Below, piece by piece: positions 55,648 to 64,000 of a stretch of DNA of 64,000 bases. Where the stretch lies: assembly GCA_963736575.1 (NCBI GenBank), contig CAVTPD010000002.1:186001-250000 (forward strand), read 5' to 3'. Position 1 is the first letter of the stretch, and each line of letters begins with the position of its first letter. The translations under genes were made by a program, and so were the position numbers. This DNA comes from CAVTPD01 sp963736575. Lineage in GTDB: Bacteria; Bacteroidota; Bacteroidia; Cytophagales; JAAEPT01. Under the pieces are notes generated by a model that was not told where the DNA came from, made no database searches, and saw nothing but the letters and a program-made list of their open reading frames with translations.

Positions 55648-56476
55648 CTTGGTTTAATAATTCTTTAATATTGGTGTATATATATTCGGCTTGTTTAGCA
55701 AACTCGCCATTGCTGTAATTATCTACATAATCAAAATAGAAGTTTTCAGCCGTTTTTAAACGTTCTCTTTTCAGATGAATTATGTTTCCTTCATCGTCAG
55801 TAACCATTTCATGGCTTTCTTTCCCTAGTTTATATTGCGACTCCACTTTAAGAAATTGTAATTCTTCATTATAGTGAGAATCTGGGAAATCTATTTTGAA
55901 ATTATCTACTGCCACAACAGAAGCTTTATAACGTTCTACTTTATGGTATAATTTTGTATTAGTGTATGCCTTAAGTTCTAATTTTTCCTGTAGTTCGTCA
56001 ATCTTTTGATTCACTTCACTAGCGTATTCAGAATATGGATACTTATTTATATAGTTCTGAAAAGCAATAATTGCTTTTTCGGTACTTTGTTGATCTAATG
56101 TACTTTTGGGTGAAATTTTGTATAAACAAACACCTCGCATATACATTGCTTCTTGTACTTTTTCACTTCTGGTGTACGTTTCATAATAACGTTTAAAATA
56201 GTATGAAGAAACTATATACTGCTTTTCGTAGAATTGAGTATACGCATAGTACAATTCTATTTTATCTGCATTTTTTTTACCATTTGCTAATGGCAAAAGA
56301 TCTTCAAAAAGAATAGATGCGTGGTAATAATCTTTCTTATCGTAATACTTTACCGCTGCTTCAAATTTCTCATCAAAAGATCCTTTTTTTCTGGTTTTGG
56401 CAAATTTACTTCTACAACCGAAGCAGATTAAAACCATAGAAATTAACACATAACTCAGAAGAGTACTCTTACCCAT
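55640..56476 (-). CDS. bamD: Outer membrane assembly lipoprotein BamD
   Basis: A 278-residue BamD. The N-terminal signal ends in a lipobox-like CFGCRSKF, so the protein should be lipidated near residue 21. TPR-like helices follow (KYYDKKDYYHASILFEDLLP; YSEYASEVNQKIDELQEKL). BamD with BamA inserts beta-barrels into the outer membrane. A TATCTTTG promoter box lies 8 bp before the start, so this is the first gene of the operon running to the Sm-like gene. Normal length. Confidence 0.9.
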   Translation of the reverse strand: MGKSTLLSYVLISMVLICFGCRSKFAKTRKKGSFDEKFEAAVKYYDKKDYYHASILFEDLLPLANGKKNADKIELYYAYTQFYEKQYIVSSYYFKRYYETYTRSEKVQEAMYMRGVCLYKISPKSTLDQQSTEKAIIAFQNYINKYPYSEYASEVNQKIDELQEKLELKAYTNTKLYHKVERYKASVVAVDNFKIDFPDSHYNEELQFLKVESQYKLGKESHEMVTDDEGNIIHLKRERLKTAENFYFDYVDNYSNGEFAKQAEYIYTNIKELLNQVE

Positions 56477-56483
56477 AATTGCG

Positions 56484-56491
56484 CAAAGATA
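56484..56491 (-). promoter_or_regulatory. TAnnTTTG promoter box for the bamD operon
   Basis: TATCTTTG on the minus strand, 7 bp before the bamD ATG, so the transcript would have almost no leader. Confidence 0.5.
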
Positions 56492-56518
56492 ACGTATTAT
56501 TAAACTTAATCCTAAATT

Positions 56519-58075
56519 TTACTCTAGAGTATGCCCCCTAAGAACTTCTGAAAGGGTAGGTCTAAATTCGGAATGCCACTTAAATCTACTTAAGCGCTTT
56601 TCTGGACCTTCTATTAATTGAAAAGGAAAAAAACGAGCATCTGGTTTTTCATAGAAAGTAATATTATCTACATCACTATCTTTAAACCGAACTGTCATTT
56701 CACTGCATTCTATCTTATTCATCCCAATTAATTCCTTGGTTTTTTCCCCGGTAGCTTCGTCTACTTTATCTTCTCTAGCAAAATAAATGCTTTGCCCGTT
56801 TCCAACCACTTTAACTCTTAATAGTTCACTGGTAGAATCACTGAAATAAGCGGTAAGCTGCCGTCCTTTTACTTGATTGTATTCATCTAAAGTATCTTTC
56901 GAGATAACAAACGCGTTTTTATAGGCATATATTTTATCTATGCCTCCATCTTTCATGTGAGCTTCAATAGTATCTGAGGTAATTTGATTTTCTAACTGCC
57001 AAACTATTGGGTTGTTATACATGAACAAGGTTGAATCTGTCTCACTAAAGTAAAGAGAATCACACTTGCCTTGCATAGCTCCTTTATAGATCAATACATT
57101 ATTATACGCTCTTACATTACTCTTTTTATTAACGGTATCCTCAATTGCTACTAAGGTGTCTGCCGATAAATACAGGGTATCTTCTAACGAAAGTTTTTTC
57201 CGCATATACGGATCTCCATAAACTTTAGAAATTTTATTCAAACCATCGTATTCAGCTTCTTCCCCAATAATAATAACACTGTCTTTTTTAGAGAAAATCT
57301 TCACGTCGTATTTAGCATGACCAATGCTTTTTTTGCTTACATAATGAATACTGTCACCATACATAATATAGTCTTCAGAATCTATCCAAGCATTTTTCTC
57401 AAAGTCAGCTACTTCGGTTTTAGTATTATAAATACCTTCTTCGGCATATAAAACATTGCCTTCGTTATAAACATAAGTAGGTCCAAAAAATTCTGTTAAA
57501 CCAGATTTAGAATAATAATGAAGTGTATCCGAAACAATCCTATCGTTTCCTTTAATTAAAACCACACTGTCCTTAAATATGTATAAATCGCTATTACCAT
57601 GAAAAACGCCTTTTTTACTGGTTAACACAGCACCGTCATCATTTATGATTTTACCTCCACTATAATAATTACCAATACCTTCTTCCGTATTATAATCTAA
57701 AAACTGTGTAGTTAATCTAGATTTAGGATCTACAACGCGTACATTACCACGCACTTTAGCTAAATGTGTATCTCCATTATAAAATAAAGAATCACCAAAA
57801 AGCTGTGTCTTTTTGTCCACAATTTTAACATGCCCAAAAGCATCCATAGAATTGGCACCTATAAACTGAAAAGCAGAATCACAATACATTAAAGTAGTTT
57901 TGTGTTTAAACTTAACATTACCAATTACCTTATTGACTTTCTGGCCTTTATACATACCCCCTACTAAACGCTCTGCGTTCTTCAATTCTAGTTTTGTACG
58001 CTTCTGAGCAAGCATTTCTAGAGGAAATAAAAACACATAAAGTATCGCAAGAATGTAATATATCCGCAATTTCAT
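56519..58075 (-). CDS. OstA/LptA-like periplasmic protein
   Basis: A 518-residue protein with a signal peptide (ending EMLAQ, ~23). Its beta-jelly-roll repeats are of the OstA/LptA type (GGMYKGQKVNKVIGNVKFKH; GNVRVVDPKSRL; FGPTYVYNEGNVLYAEEG). In Bacteroidota such long OstA-like proteins probably take part in LPS transport across the periplasm. The gene precedes bamD by about 40 bp but bamD has its own promoter-like box. It is divergent from asnB. No catalytic motif. Confidence 0.8.
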   Translation of the reverse strand: MKLRIYYILAILYVFLFPLEMLAQKRTKLELKNAERLVGGMYKGQKVNKVIGNVKFKHKTTLMYCDSAFQFIGANSMDAFGHVKIVDKKTQLFGDSLFYNGDTHLAKVRGNVRVVDPKSRLTTQFLDYNTEEGIGNYYSGGKIINDDGAVLTSKKGVFHGNSDLYIFKDSVVLIKGNDRIVSDTLHYYSKSGLTEFFGPTYVYNEGNVLYAEEGIYNTKTEVADFEKNAWIDSEDYIMYGDSIHYVSKKSIGHAKYDVKIFSKKDSVIIIGEEAEYDGLNKISKVYGDPYMRKKLSLEDTLYLSADTLVAIEDTVNKKSNVRAYNNVLIYKGAMQGKCDSLYFSETDSTLFMYNNPIVWQLENQITSDTIEAHMKDGGIDKIYAYKNAFVISKDTLDEYNQVKGRQLTAYFSDSTSELLRVKVVGNGQSIYFAREDKVDEATGEKTKELIGMNKIECSEMTVRFKDSDVDNITFYEKPDARFFPFQLIEGPEKRLSRFKWHSEFRPTLSEVLRGHTLE

Positions 58076-58079
58076 CCTT

Positions 58080-58087
58080 CAAAGTTA
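58080..58087 (-). promoter_or_regulatory. TAnnTTTG promoter box for the OstA-like gene
   Basis: TAACTTTG on the minus strand, ending 4 bp before the ATG. This implies a very short or missing 5' leader. Confidence 0.45.
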
Positions 58088-58169
58088 GCCAATTATTTTA
58101 CTGATTTACAGCATTAATTAAGATAGCCGCACTTTTTATATTAATATTGCTTTAAAGAGTTTAGTTACT

Positions 58170-60077
58170 ATGTGTGGAATTACCGGAATCGTTGCTTTTA
58201 ACGAAATTGGCAGAATGCATATGATCCATTTGGCTAATGCTACCAAATGCCTTGAAAAAAGAGGCCCTGATAGCCAAGGGACTTATATTGATGACAAAAC
58301 AGGTATAGGGCACCGAAGGCTTTCTATCCAAGATACTTCTTACAATGGTAACCAACCCATGAGTGATGAAACTGGGAGATACACCATTGTATTTAACGGG
58401 GAAATCTATAACTACCGCGCCCTTCGTGAAGAGATGATGAAGGATGGGGACAAATTCTTTTCGGGTACAGATACTGAAGTTCTTCTTAAGCTTTATATAA
58501 AAGAAGGAAAAGCCATGTTAGATAAACTTAACGGCTTTTATGCTTTTGCTATTTATGACAAGCTAGAAAAAACAACAATAGTAGCTAGAGATCGGTTTGG
58601 TATAAAACCTCTTTTTTATTACCAAGATGAAGATAAAATTGTCTTTGCTTCGGAATTAAAATCTGTTCTTTCTTTCAACATTATTAAAGAACTGGATTAC
58701 ACCAGTATCTATCAATATTTACAGTTTAACTATATACCGGCCCCTAAGACTTGTTTAAAAAATGTAAACAAACTTTTACCCGGTCATTATATAGAAATCA
58801 TAAACAAAGAAGTTAGTATAAAGCAATTCTATAGCTTAGAAAATGCGGTAGAATCTTCTGCCGATCATGAGCTTAATTCTTTTGAAGATTACAGCAAAGA
58901 ATTAAGAAAAAGGCTTATTTCTTCGGTACAACAAAGACTTGTTTCGGATGTACCTTTAGGCTCTTTCTTAAGCGGCGGTATAGATTCTTCAATTATTAGC
59001 GCTATTGCTTCTAAATATTCACAAAAATTTAAAACCTTTTCTATAGGCTATAAAGACAATAAATTCTTTGACGAAACTAAATATGCTGATGCCGTGGCTA
59101 AGAAACACCATACGGATCATACTTCATTTATGCTTTCTAATAAAGATCTTTTAGCCGAATTGGAAAACATTTTAGACTACATAGACGAGCCTTTTGCAGA
59201 CTCTAGTTGTATACCAGTGTATATCCTTAGTAAGCTAACGTCTAAAGAAATGAAAGTGGCGCTTTCGGGCGACGGTGCAGACGAACTGTTTGGTGGCTAT
59301 AACAAGTACATGGCTGAATACAAAGTTGAGCATCCTGGTTTTAAAGAAAAATTAGCTACTTCTTTTGATTTTCTTTGGAAGAGTTTACCACAGTCTAGAA
59401 ACAGCTTTTTAGGAAATAAAGTTAGACAACTGAATAAGTTTTCTGAGATTTCTAAACTTTCTGAAAAGGAACGTTATTTAAGATTGTGCAGCTATTTAAT
59501 GCCAAACGATGTTAAAAATTACTTTTCGCCAGAGGCAACTGCTAAATTTAACCAGCAAGATTTTGACAACAGACAAGCTGAAATCCTAAAACATTTTGAT
59601 TCTGGAAGTGGAATTGAAACCGTTCTTCGTTCAGACATAGACTTGGTTTTACAGAATGACATGCTTTACAAAGTAGACACCATGTCTATGGCTAATGGTT
59701 TAGAGGTTCGTGTTCCGTTTTTAGACCACAATGTAGTAGAGTTGGCGCACCAAATGCCAACAGAATATAAGATTGATGGCAAAATGAAGAAGAAGGTTCT
59801 TCAATATGCTTTTAAAGCTGAGCTACCTGAAGAGGTGTTTAACAGACCCAAAAAAGGATTTGAAGTACCTTTACTAGATTGGTTTAAAACTGATTTAAAA
59901 GGTTTAATTCAAGACGATTTATTAGCCGATACGTTTATTGAAGAACAAGGCATCTTTAATGTTGACACAATTCGGAAACTGAAAAAGCAATTGTTCTCTA
60001 ATAATCCTGGTGATGCACATGCTACGGTTTGGGCATTAATTGTATTTCAGAAATGGTGGAGAAAAAACCTAGCTTAA
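58170..60077 (+). CDS. asnB: Asparagine synthase (glutamine-hydrolysing)
   Basis: A 635-residue AsnB. Cys2 after the initiator Met (MCGITGIVAF) is the glutaminase nucleophile; KRGPDSQGT and VFNGEIYNYRALREE complete the class II amidotransferase domain (1-200). The synthetase domain has the PP-loop SGGIDSS (~270) and ALSGDGADELFGGYNKY (~365-382). It makes asparagine from aspartate with glutamine and ATP; similar enzymes in surface-polysaccharide loci amidate sugars. Its end overlaps the end of the convergent MATE gene by 4 bp. Confidence 0.92.
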   Translation: MCGITGIVAFNEIGRMHMIHLANATKCLEKRGPDSQGTYIDDKTGIGHRRLSIQDTSYNGNQPMSDETGRYTIVFNGEIYNYRALREEMMKDGDKFFSGTDTEVLLKLYIKEGKAMLDKLNGFYAFAIYDKLEKTTIVARDRFGIKPLFYYQDEDKIVFASELKSVLSFNIIKELDYTSIYQYLQFNYIPAPKTCLKNVNKLLPGHYIEIINKEVSIKQFYSLENAVESSADHELNSFEDYSKELRKRLISSVQQRLVSDVPLGSFLSGGIDSSIISAIASKYSQKFKTFSIGYKDNKFFDETKYADAVAKKHHTDHTSFMLSNKDLLAELENILDYIDEPFADSSCIPVYILSKLTSKEMKVALSGDGADELFGGYNKYMAEYKVEHPGFKEKLATSFDFLWKSLPQSRNSFLGNKVRQLNKFSEISKLSEKERYLRLCSYLMPNDVKNYFSPEATAKFNQQDFDNRQAEILKHFDSGSGIETVLRSDIDLVLQNDMLYKVDTMSMANGLEVRVPFLDHNVVELAHQMPTEYKIDGKMKKKVLQYAFKAELPEEVFNRPKKGFEVPLLDWFKTDLKGLIQDDLLADTFIEEQGIFNVDTIRKLKKQLFSNNPGDAHATVWALIVFQKWWRKNLA

Positions 60078-61369
60078 TTCTGATTACGTTTTAATAAATT
60101 GGGTAAAAAGAAAAATGGAGTAACAACTCTATAACTTAGCCATGCTATTACGGCTCCCCAAATAGGCAATAAACCTCTATAGCCAAGCATTTCATTCAGT
60201 ATAAAAAATGAAATCAGAACTGAAAGCACCGATACGGCCATATAGTTTCTAAGAAAAACGGTCTGTTTTGTACCAATCAAAACACCATCTAAACTAAAAC
60301 AAACCCCACCCAAAGGAACTGCCATTAACAAAAGGTAAAGATTATCCTGAAACACAAAATTCGCTTCTTTTGAATGCAATAATTCTGAAGCTAAAAATGG
60401 TGACAGTAAGGCTATTCCTAAAGACAAAAACAGACCAATTACTACATTAATGGTGATTACTTTTTTAAGTAAGTGTAATACTTCCTTCATTTTAGATTGT
60501 GCTTTTAAGCTTCCTCCCAATACCATGGCAGCGTCAGAATAACCATCTATAAAATAGGCAGTAAATAACCAAATATTTATAAAAACTACATGCACAGCGC
60601 CAAATTCAATTCCTTCTGAAACCGCCCACCGGTTTAGAAAAAAGAAAATAGCGTTCATACTTACGGCCCTTACAAACAAGTTAAGACTGTGTTTAGCAAT
60701 TCCCTTTCCTTCTGAAAAAGCGAAAACAGGTTTCCATCCTATCTTTTGGGTAAACTGAAAAAGCAAAATCACAAAAATAAGGCCTTGACTTATTAATGAG
60801 GCTAAAGCGGCTCCTTTTACGCCCATAGCAGGAAGCCAATCGTTTCCGTTGATGAATAAATAATCTAAACCTACATTCAATAATGCACCCGAAAAAACCG
60901 CATACATTATAAAGCGTGTTTCGTGTATGCCTCTAAAGATTGCCGACAACACAACGGTTAAAAACACAAATGGCAATCCAATTAAACGAATAGACAGATA
61001 GGCATCGGCTTGTTGTAAAACCATTCCTTCTAATTGATAGACTTTTAAAATAGACGGTGTGAATATCAATACCAAAAGACTTATCACCAAGCCTAAAAGA
61101 GCAACAAAAAACAAGGATTGAAAACTTACTTCTTGAATAGCCTTTTTATCTTCTAAACCGAAAAACTGAGCAATTTCTGCACTTACAGCCCCACGCAATG
61201 AACCCAATACCCAAACCAATAACATAAAAAAAGAGGCCGAAACACCTACTGCTGTTACTGCTGAATCGGAGATATTACTTATAAAAAAATTATCGGTAAG
61301 GGAAACAATAGGTTCCGATAAACCAGCAATTATAGAAGGTATTGCAATTCTATTGATCTTGCCAGCCAT
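60074..61369 (-). CDS. MATE-family efflux transporter
   Basis: A 431-residue membrane protein with about 12 hydrophobic segments, typical of MATE (DinF/NorM-like) transporters, which export cationic drugs or metabolites with Na+ or H+. Segments include IAIPSIIAGLSEPIVSLTDNFFI (start, in two parts), ALLNVGLDYLFINGNDWLP and GVKGAALASLISQG. It follows lpxH by 9 bp, so it is probably co-transcribed with ftsH and lpxH. Substrate unknown. Confidence 0.88.
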   Translation of the reverse strand: MAGKINRIAIPSIIAGLSEPIVSLTDNFFISNISDSAVTAVGVSASFFMLLVWVLGSLRGAVSAEIAQFFGLEDKKAIQEVSFQSLFFVALLGLVISLLVLIFTPSILKVYQLEGMVLQQADAYLSIRLIGLPFVFLTVVLSAIFRGIHETRFIMYAVFSGALLNVGLDYLFINGNDWLPAMGVKGAALASLISQGLIFVILLFQFTQKIGWKPVFAFSEGKGIAKHSLNLFVRAVSMNAIFFFLNRWAVSEGIEFGAVHVVFINIWLFTAYFIDGYSDAAMVLGGSLKAQSKMKEVLHLLKKVITINVVIGLFLSLGIALLSPFLASELLHSKEANFVFQDNLYLLLMAVPLGGVCFSLDGVLIGTKQTVFLRNYMAVSVLSVLISFFILNEMLGYRGLLPIWGAVIAWLSYRVVTPFFFLPNLLKRNQN

Positions 61370-61378
61370 AAAATTTAC

Positions 61379-62146
61379 CTAAGCATCAAAATACTTGTAA
61401 TGTACTTTTTCGCCATCAAATTCGGCATAAGAACATTTCTCAAACCAGTCGCCCAAGTTCATGTAACGGGAATCACCTACTTTTACATCTATTACCAAAT
61501 GGCGGTGACCAAACAAGTAATAATCGTGGTGGTGTTCTTTTTCTACCGAATGCACGTATTGAATCAAATACTCTTTTTCGCCCAAGAATGTATCTTCCTT
61601 CCCTTTTTTACTAGAACGGCTGTGTTTGGACCATTTATTGGCAAACCAGTTACCTATATCTGGGTGAATTAATTTAAAAAAGCCTTGTAAGAATTTATTA
61701 TAAAATATTTTTTTCAGGAATTTATAAAAATGATCTCCGGGACCATACCCATCACCATGACCAACAAAGAATTTAACTCCGTTAACTTCAAACTGAACAT
61801 TTTCTTTGATAACAGGAATACCTAATTCGTCTGGGAAATAATCAAACATCCAAACGTCGTGGTTCCCTACAAAAAAATAGACATCAATGCCTTTGTCTTT
61901 TAGCTCGGCAATTTTTCCTAAAAACCGAATATACCCCTTAGGAACAACCCAACGGTATTCGTACCAAAAGTCAAAGATATCGCCTACTAAAAAAATAGCT
62001 TGAGCATCATTTTCAATCTGCTCAAGCCATCTTACTATCTTTTTCTCACGTTGTCTACTTACTTCTTTATTAGGCGATCCTAAATGAAAGTCAGATGCGA
62101 AATAAAATTTCTTACCCGACTGAAGTGAATCAAACGTTAGTTTCAT
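61379..62146 (-). CDS. lpxH: UDP-2,3-diacylglucosamine diphosphatase LpxH-like
   Basis: A 255-residue calcineurin-type phosphoesterase of lipid A synthesis. Metal motifs are SDFHLGSP (~20), VGDIFDFWYEYRW (~57), FVGNHD (~94) and the C-terminal FGHRHLV (~218). Tail segments VGHGDGYGPGD are typical of LpxH-type enzymes. It removes UMP from UDP-2,3-diacylglucosamine at the inner membrane. Its start lies 17 bp inside the end of ftsH, so it is coupled to it. Confidence 0.85.
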   Translation of the reverse strand: MKLTFDSLQSGKKFYFASDFHLGSPNKEVSRQREKKIVRWLEQIENDAQAIFLVGDIFDFWYEYRWVVPKGYIRFLGKIAELKDKGIDVYFFVGNHDVWMFDYFPDELGIPVIKENVQFEVNGVKFFVGHGDGYGPGDHFYKFLKKIFYNKFLQGFFKLIHPDIGNWFANKWSKHSRSSKKGKEDTFLGEKEYLIQYVHSVEKEHHHDYYLFGHRHLVIDVKVGDSRYMNLGDWFEKCSYAEFDGEKVHYKYFDA

Positions 62147-64000
62147 TGGTTTCTTCTTCCTCTTTCGGTTCTACACCCGAAACTTTTTCCTCTACAATCT
62201 CACCAACTGAATCTGGGTCTGGAGTAACCTTTTTATCTTCTGTTTCTGGATCTTCTTTAGTATATGCTTCCCAATTGGTTTCTTTACTAAATGGTCTAGC
62301 ACCAATTAAGTCTACTAAGTCCGATTGGAAAATAATTTCTCTTTTAAGAAGTGCTTTAGCTATTGTTTCTAACTCTACTTTCTTATTCGTTAATAACTGA
62401 ACCGTTCTATCATACGCATCGGTGACAATTTTTTTCACTTCTTCATCTATGATTTTGGCTGTATAATCAGAATATGGTTTTGTGAAATTCATTTCCCCTG
62501 CCGCCTTAGAATCGTAGAAAGAAACATTTCCAATTTTATCGTTCATACCATAAACAGTTACAATACTGTAAGCCATTTTGGTAATTCGCTCTAAATCATT
62601 TTGTGCACCCGTAGAAATTCTACCAAATATAATTTGTTCGGCTGCTCTACCACCTAAAGTCATACACATTTCGTCTAAAAGCTGCTCTGTTTGGTACAAA
62701 TACTGCTCTCTAGGTAAATACTGTGCATATCCTAACGCAGCAACACCGCGTGGTACAATACTTACTTTCACTAATGGGTCTGCATGCTCTAAGAACCAAC
62801 CTGCTACAGCATGACCTGCTTCGTGGTAAGCAACAATCTTTTTCTCTTCAGGAGAAATGATTTTGTTTTTCTTTTCTAGACCACCAATAACCCTGTCAAT
62901 AGCGTCATGGAAATCTTGCATTACAACCGACTCTCTGTTTTTACGAGCTGCAATTAATGCTGCCTCGTTACAAACATTAGCAATTTCGGCACCTGCAAAA
63001 CCCGGTGTTTGCGCGGCTAATTTTTTAGGGTTAACGCCTTCGTCTAATTTAAGAGGAAGAAGATGTACCTTAAAAATAGCTTCACGACCAACTAAATCTG
63101 GTTTGTCAATACTTATTTGTCTATCAAAACGCCCTGGTCTTAATAAAGCAGAATCCAATACATCTGGTCGGTTAGTAGCTGCTAGTATAATGATACCAGA
63201 ATCGGTAGCAAAACCATCCATTTCAACTAAAAGTGAATTTAAGGTATTCTCTCTTTCGTCGTTTGAACCTGGAGCAGCTCCTCTACCACGTGATCTACCA
63301 ATAGCATCAATTTCATCTATAAAGATAATACAAGGCGCTTTCTCTTTGGCTTGCTTAAATAAGTCTCTAACACGGGCAGCACCCACACCCACAAACATTT
63401 CTACAAAGTCTGAACCCGAAAGCGAGAAGAAAGGAACTTCTGCTTCACCGGCAACGGCTCTTGCTAATAAAGTTTTACCTGTTCCTGGAGGGCCAACTAA
63501 AAGCGCTCCTTTAGGAATTTTACCACCCAGTTTAGTGAATTTTGCAGGTTTCTTTAAGAATTCAACAATTTCCTGAATTTCTTCTTTGGCTTCTTCAAGC
63601 CCGGCAACATCTTTAAATGTAGTTTTTACTTTATTCTGTGCATCAAACAATGCCGCTTTAGATTTACCAATATTAAAGATCTGACCACCTGGAGCACCGC
63701 CACCAGTCATTCTTCTCATCATAAACCAAAAGGCTACCAATAATAAAATAAAGAACCCCCAGCTTAAGAACCAGCTACCAAAATCTTCTCTGGTTTTTGA
63801 GACCAATCTCACTTTACTATCTGCTGGTAATTTAGCTTGTAGTCCGTCAAACTGTGTTTCAAAAGATTCTGGACTAGAAATTAATTGATAAGAAAACTGT
63901 GGGCCTTTTGCAAAGCCTGTTACTTCTCCCAATTTGTCTTTATATTTTTCGCTTTCAATGGCTGCTTGTGTTAAAGTAACCTCAGCATATTTTTTATTAA
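62130..64000 (-). CDS. ftsH: ATP-dependent zinc metalloprotease FtsH, N-terminus outside window
   Basis: FtsH, the membrane AAA+ protease that removes damaged membrane proteins and controls LPS synthesis. The frame stays open to the window edge (KKYAEVTLTQAAIESEKY), so the first part is cut off. Visible: a membrane helix (FFILLLVAFWFMMRR), the glycine-rich hinge, Walker A GPPGTGKT, Walker B CIIFIDEIDAIG, second region of homology NRPDVLDSALLRPGRFDRQ, and the zinc site AYHEAGHAVAG. An acidic tail ends the protein. Co-transcribed with lpxH, whose product makes lipid A precursors. Confidence 0.95.
   Translation of the reverse strand, partial: NKKYAEVTLTQAAIESEKYKDKLGEVTGFAKGPQFSYQLISSPESFETQFDGLQAKLPADSKVRLVSKTREDFGSWFLSWGFFILLLVAFWFMMRRMTGGGAPGGQIFNIGKSKAALFDAQNKVKTTFKDVAGLEEAKEEIQEIVEFLKKPAKFTKLGGKIPKGALLVGPPGTGKTLLARAVAGEAEVPFFSLSGSDFVEMFVGVGAARVRDLFKQAKEKAPCIIFIDEIDAIGRSRGRGAAPGSNDERENTLNSLLVEMDGFATDSGIIILAATNRPDVLDSALLRPGRFDRQISIDKPDLVGREAIFKVHLLPLKLDEGVNPKKLAAQTPGFAGAEIANVCNEAALIAARKNRESVVMQDFHDAIDRVIGGLEKKNKIISPEEKKIVAYHEAGHAVAGWFLEHADPLVKVSIVPRGVAALGYAQYLPREQYLYQTEQLLDEMCMTLGGRAAEQIIFGRISTGAQNDLERITKMAYSIVTVYGMNDKIGNVSFYDSKAAGEMNFTKPYSDYTAKIIDEEVKKIVTDAYDRTVQLLTNKKVELETIAKALLKREIIFQSDLVDLIGARPFSKETNWEAYTKEDPETEDKKVTPDPDSVGEIVEEKVSGVEPKEEEETNETNV

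Noticed and set aside
1..64000. CRISPR arrays, tRNA and rRNA genes
   Set aside because: No regularly spaced repeats, cloverleaf-type sequences or rRNA signatures were seen by eye; short tRNAs could still be missed without a covariance search.

Overview
The window comes from a member of the Bacteroidota, probably a marine or plant-polymer-degrading Flavobacteriia or Cytophagia; I cannot settle the order from sequence alone. Evidence: several large secreted enzymes end in type IX secretion (T9SS) sorting domains. PorP/SprF proteins and a DUF4835/PorD protein are present, and the bamD-rpoZ-coaBC-porD order is typical of the phylum. Promoters resemble TAnnTTTG, and the DNA is AT-rich. No rRNA, tRNA or CRISPR array was seen.

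Layout. 0.1-0.6 kb: a hemerythrin-like protein. 1.7-9.3 kb: restriction cassette 1, a type I system (xre, broken hsdR, hsdS, a PrrC-like anticodon nuclease, hsdM). 9.7-16.3 kb: FemAB-like protein, GH5 glucanase, DHH phosphoesterase, an antitoxin/PIN toxin pair and a FAD/Rieske oxidoreductase. 16.4-23.9 kb: PL11 rhamnogalacturonan lyase beside signalling module 1. 24.2-29.8 kb: WYL regulator, GyrI-like and DUF1801 proteins, a phosphoesterase and a GH10 xylanase. 30.3-32.9 kb: a Na+/H+ antiporter gene cut by an IS256-family element. 33.3-36.5 kb: restriction cassette 2, a PstI/BsuBI-type system. 36.8-41.7 kb: CE15 and (frameshifted) CE6 esterases. 41.8-46.2 kb: signalling module 2. 46.3-52.9 kb: an IS982-family element, a porin and a giant beta-helix surface protein. 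53-64 kb: conserved core genes (porD, coaB/coaC, rpoZ, bamD, an OstA-like gene, asnB, a MATE transporter, lpxH, ftsH).

The most interesting system is a four-gene module present twice: porP/sprF diverging from an overlapping operon of ECF sigma factor, membrane protein with an anti-sigma-like N-terminus and a degenerate T9SS type-B-like C-terminus, and secreted LRR protein with a type-B C-terminus. Upstream of the module 2 sigma gene is the motif TGAC-N16-CGTAGC. The same motif with identical spacing lies upstream of the CE15-CE6 operon and of the GH10 xylanase. I infer that this sigma factor controls itself and a xylan-degrading regulon, with the surface LRR/PorP/anti-sigma proteins as an outside-in sensor. 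No SusC/SusD pair accompanies these enzymes in the window.

A second notable structure: the two unrelated restriction systems carry the same flanks in the same relative orientation (a hairpin-forming element upstream, a ~140 bp block downstream), as if they were interchangeable cassettes. Single-base frameshifts occur in hsdR (two) and the CE6 gene (three), and coaBC is split at a T-run. These may be real decay or sequence errors.
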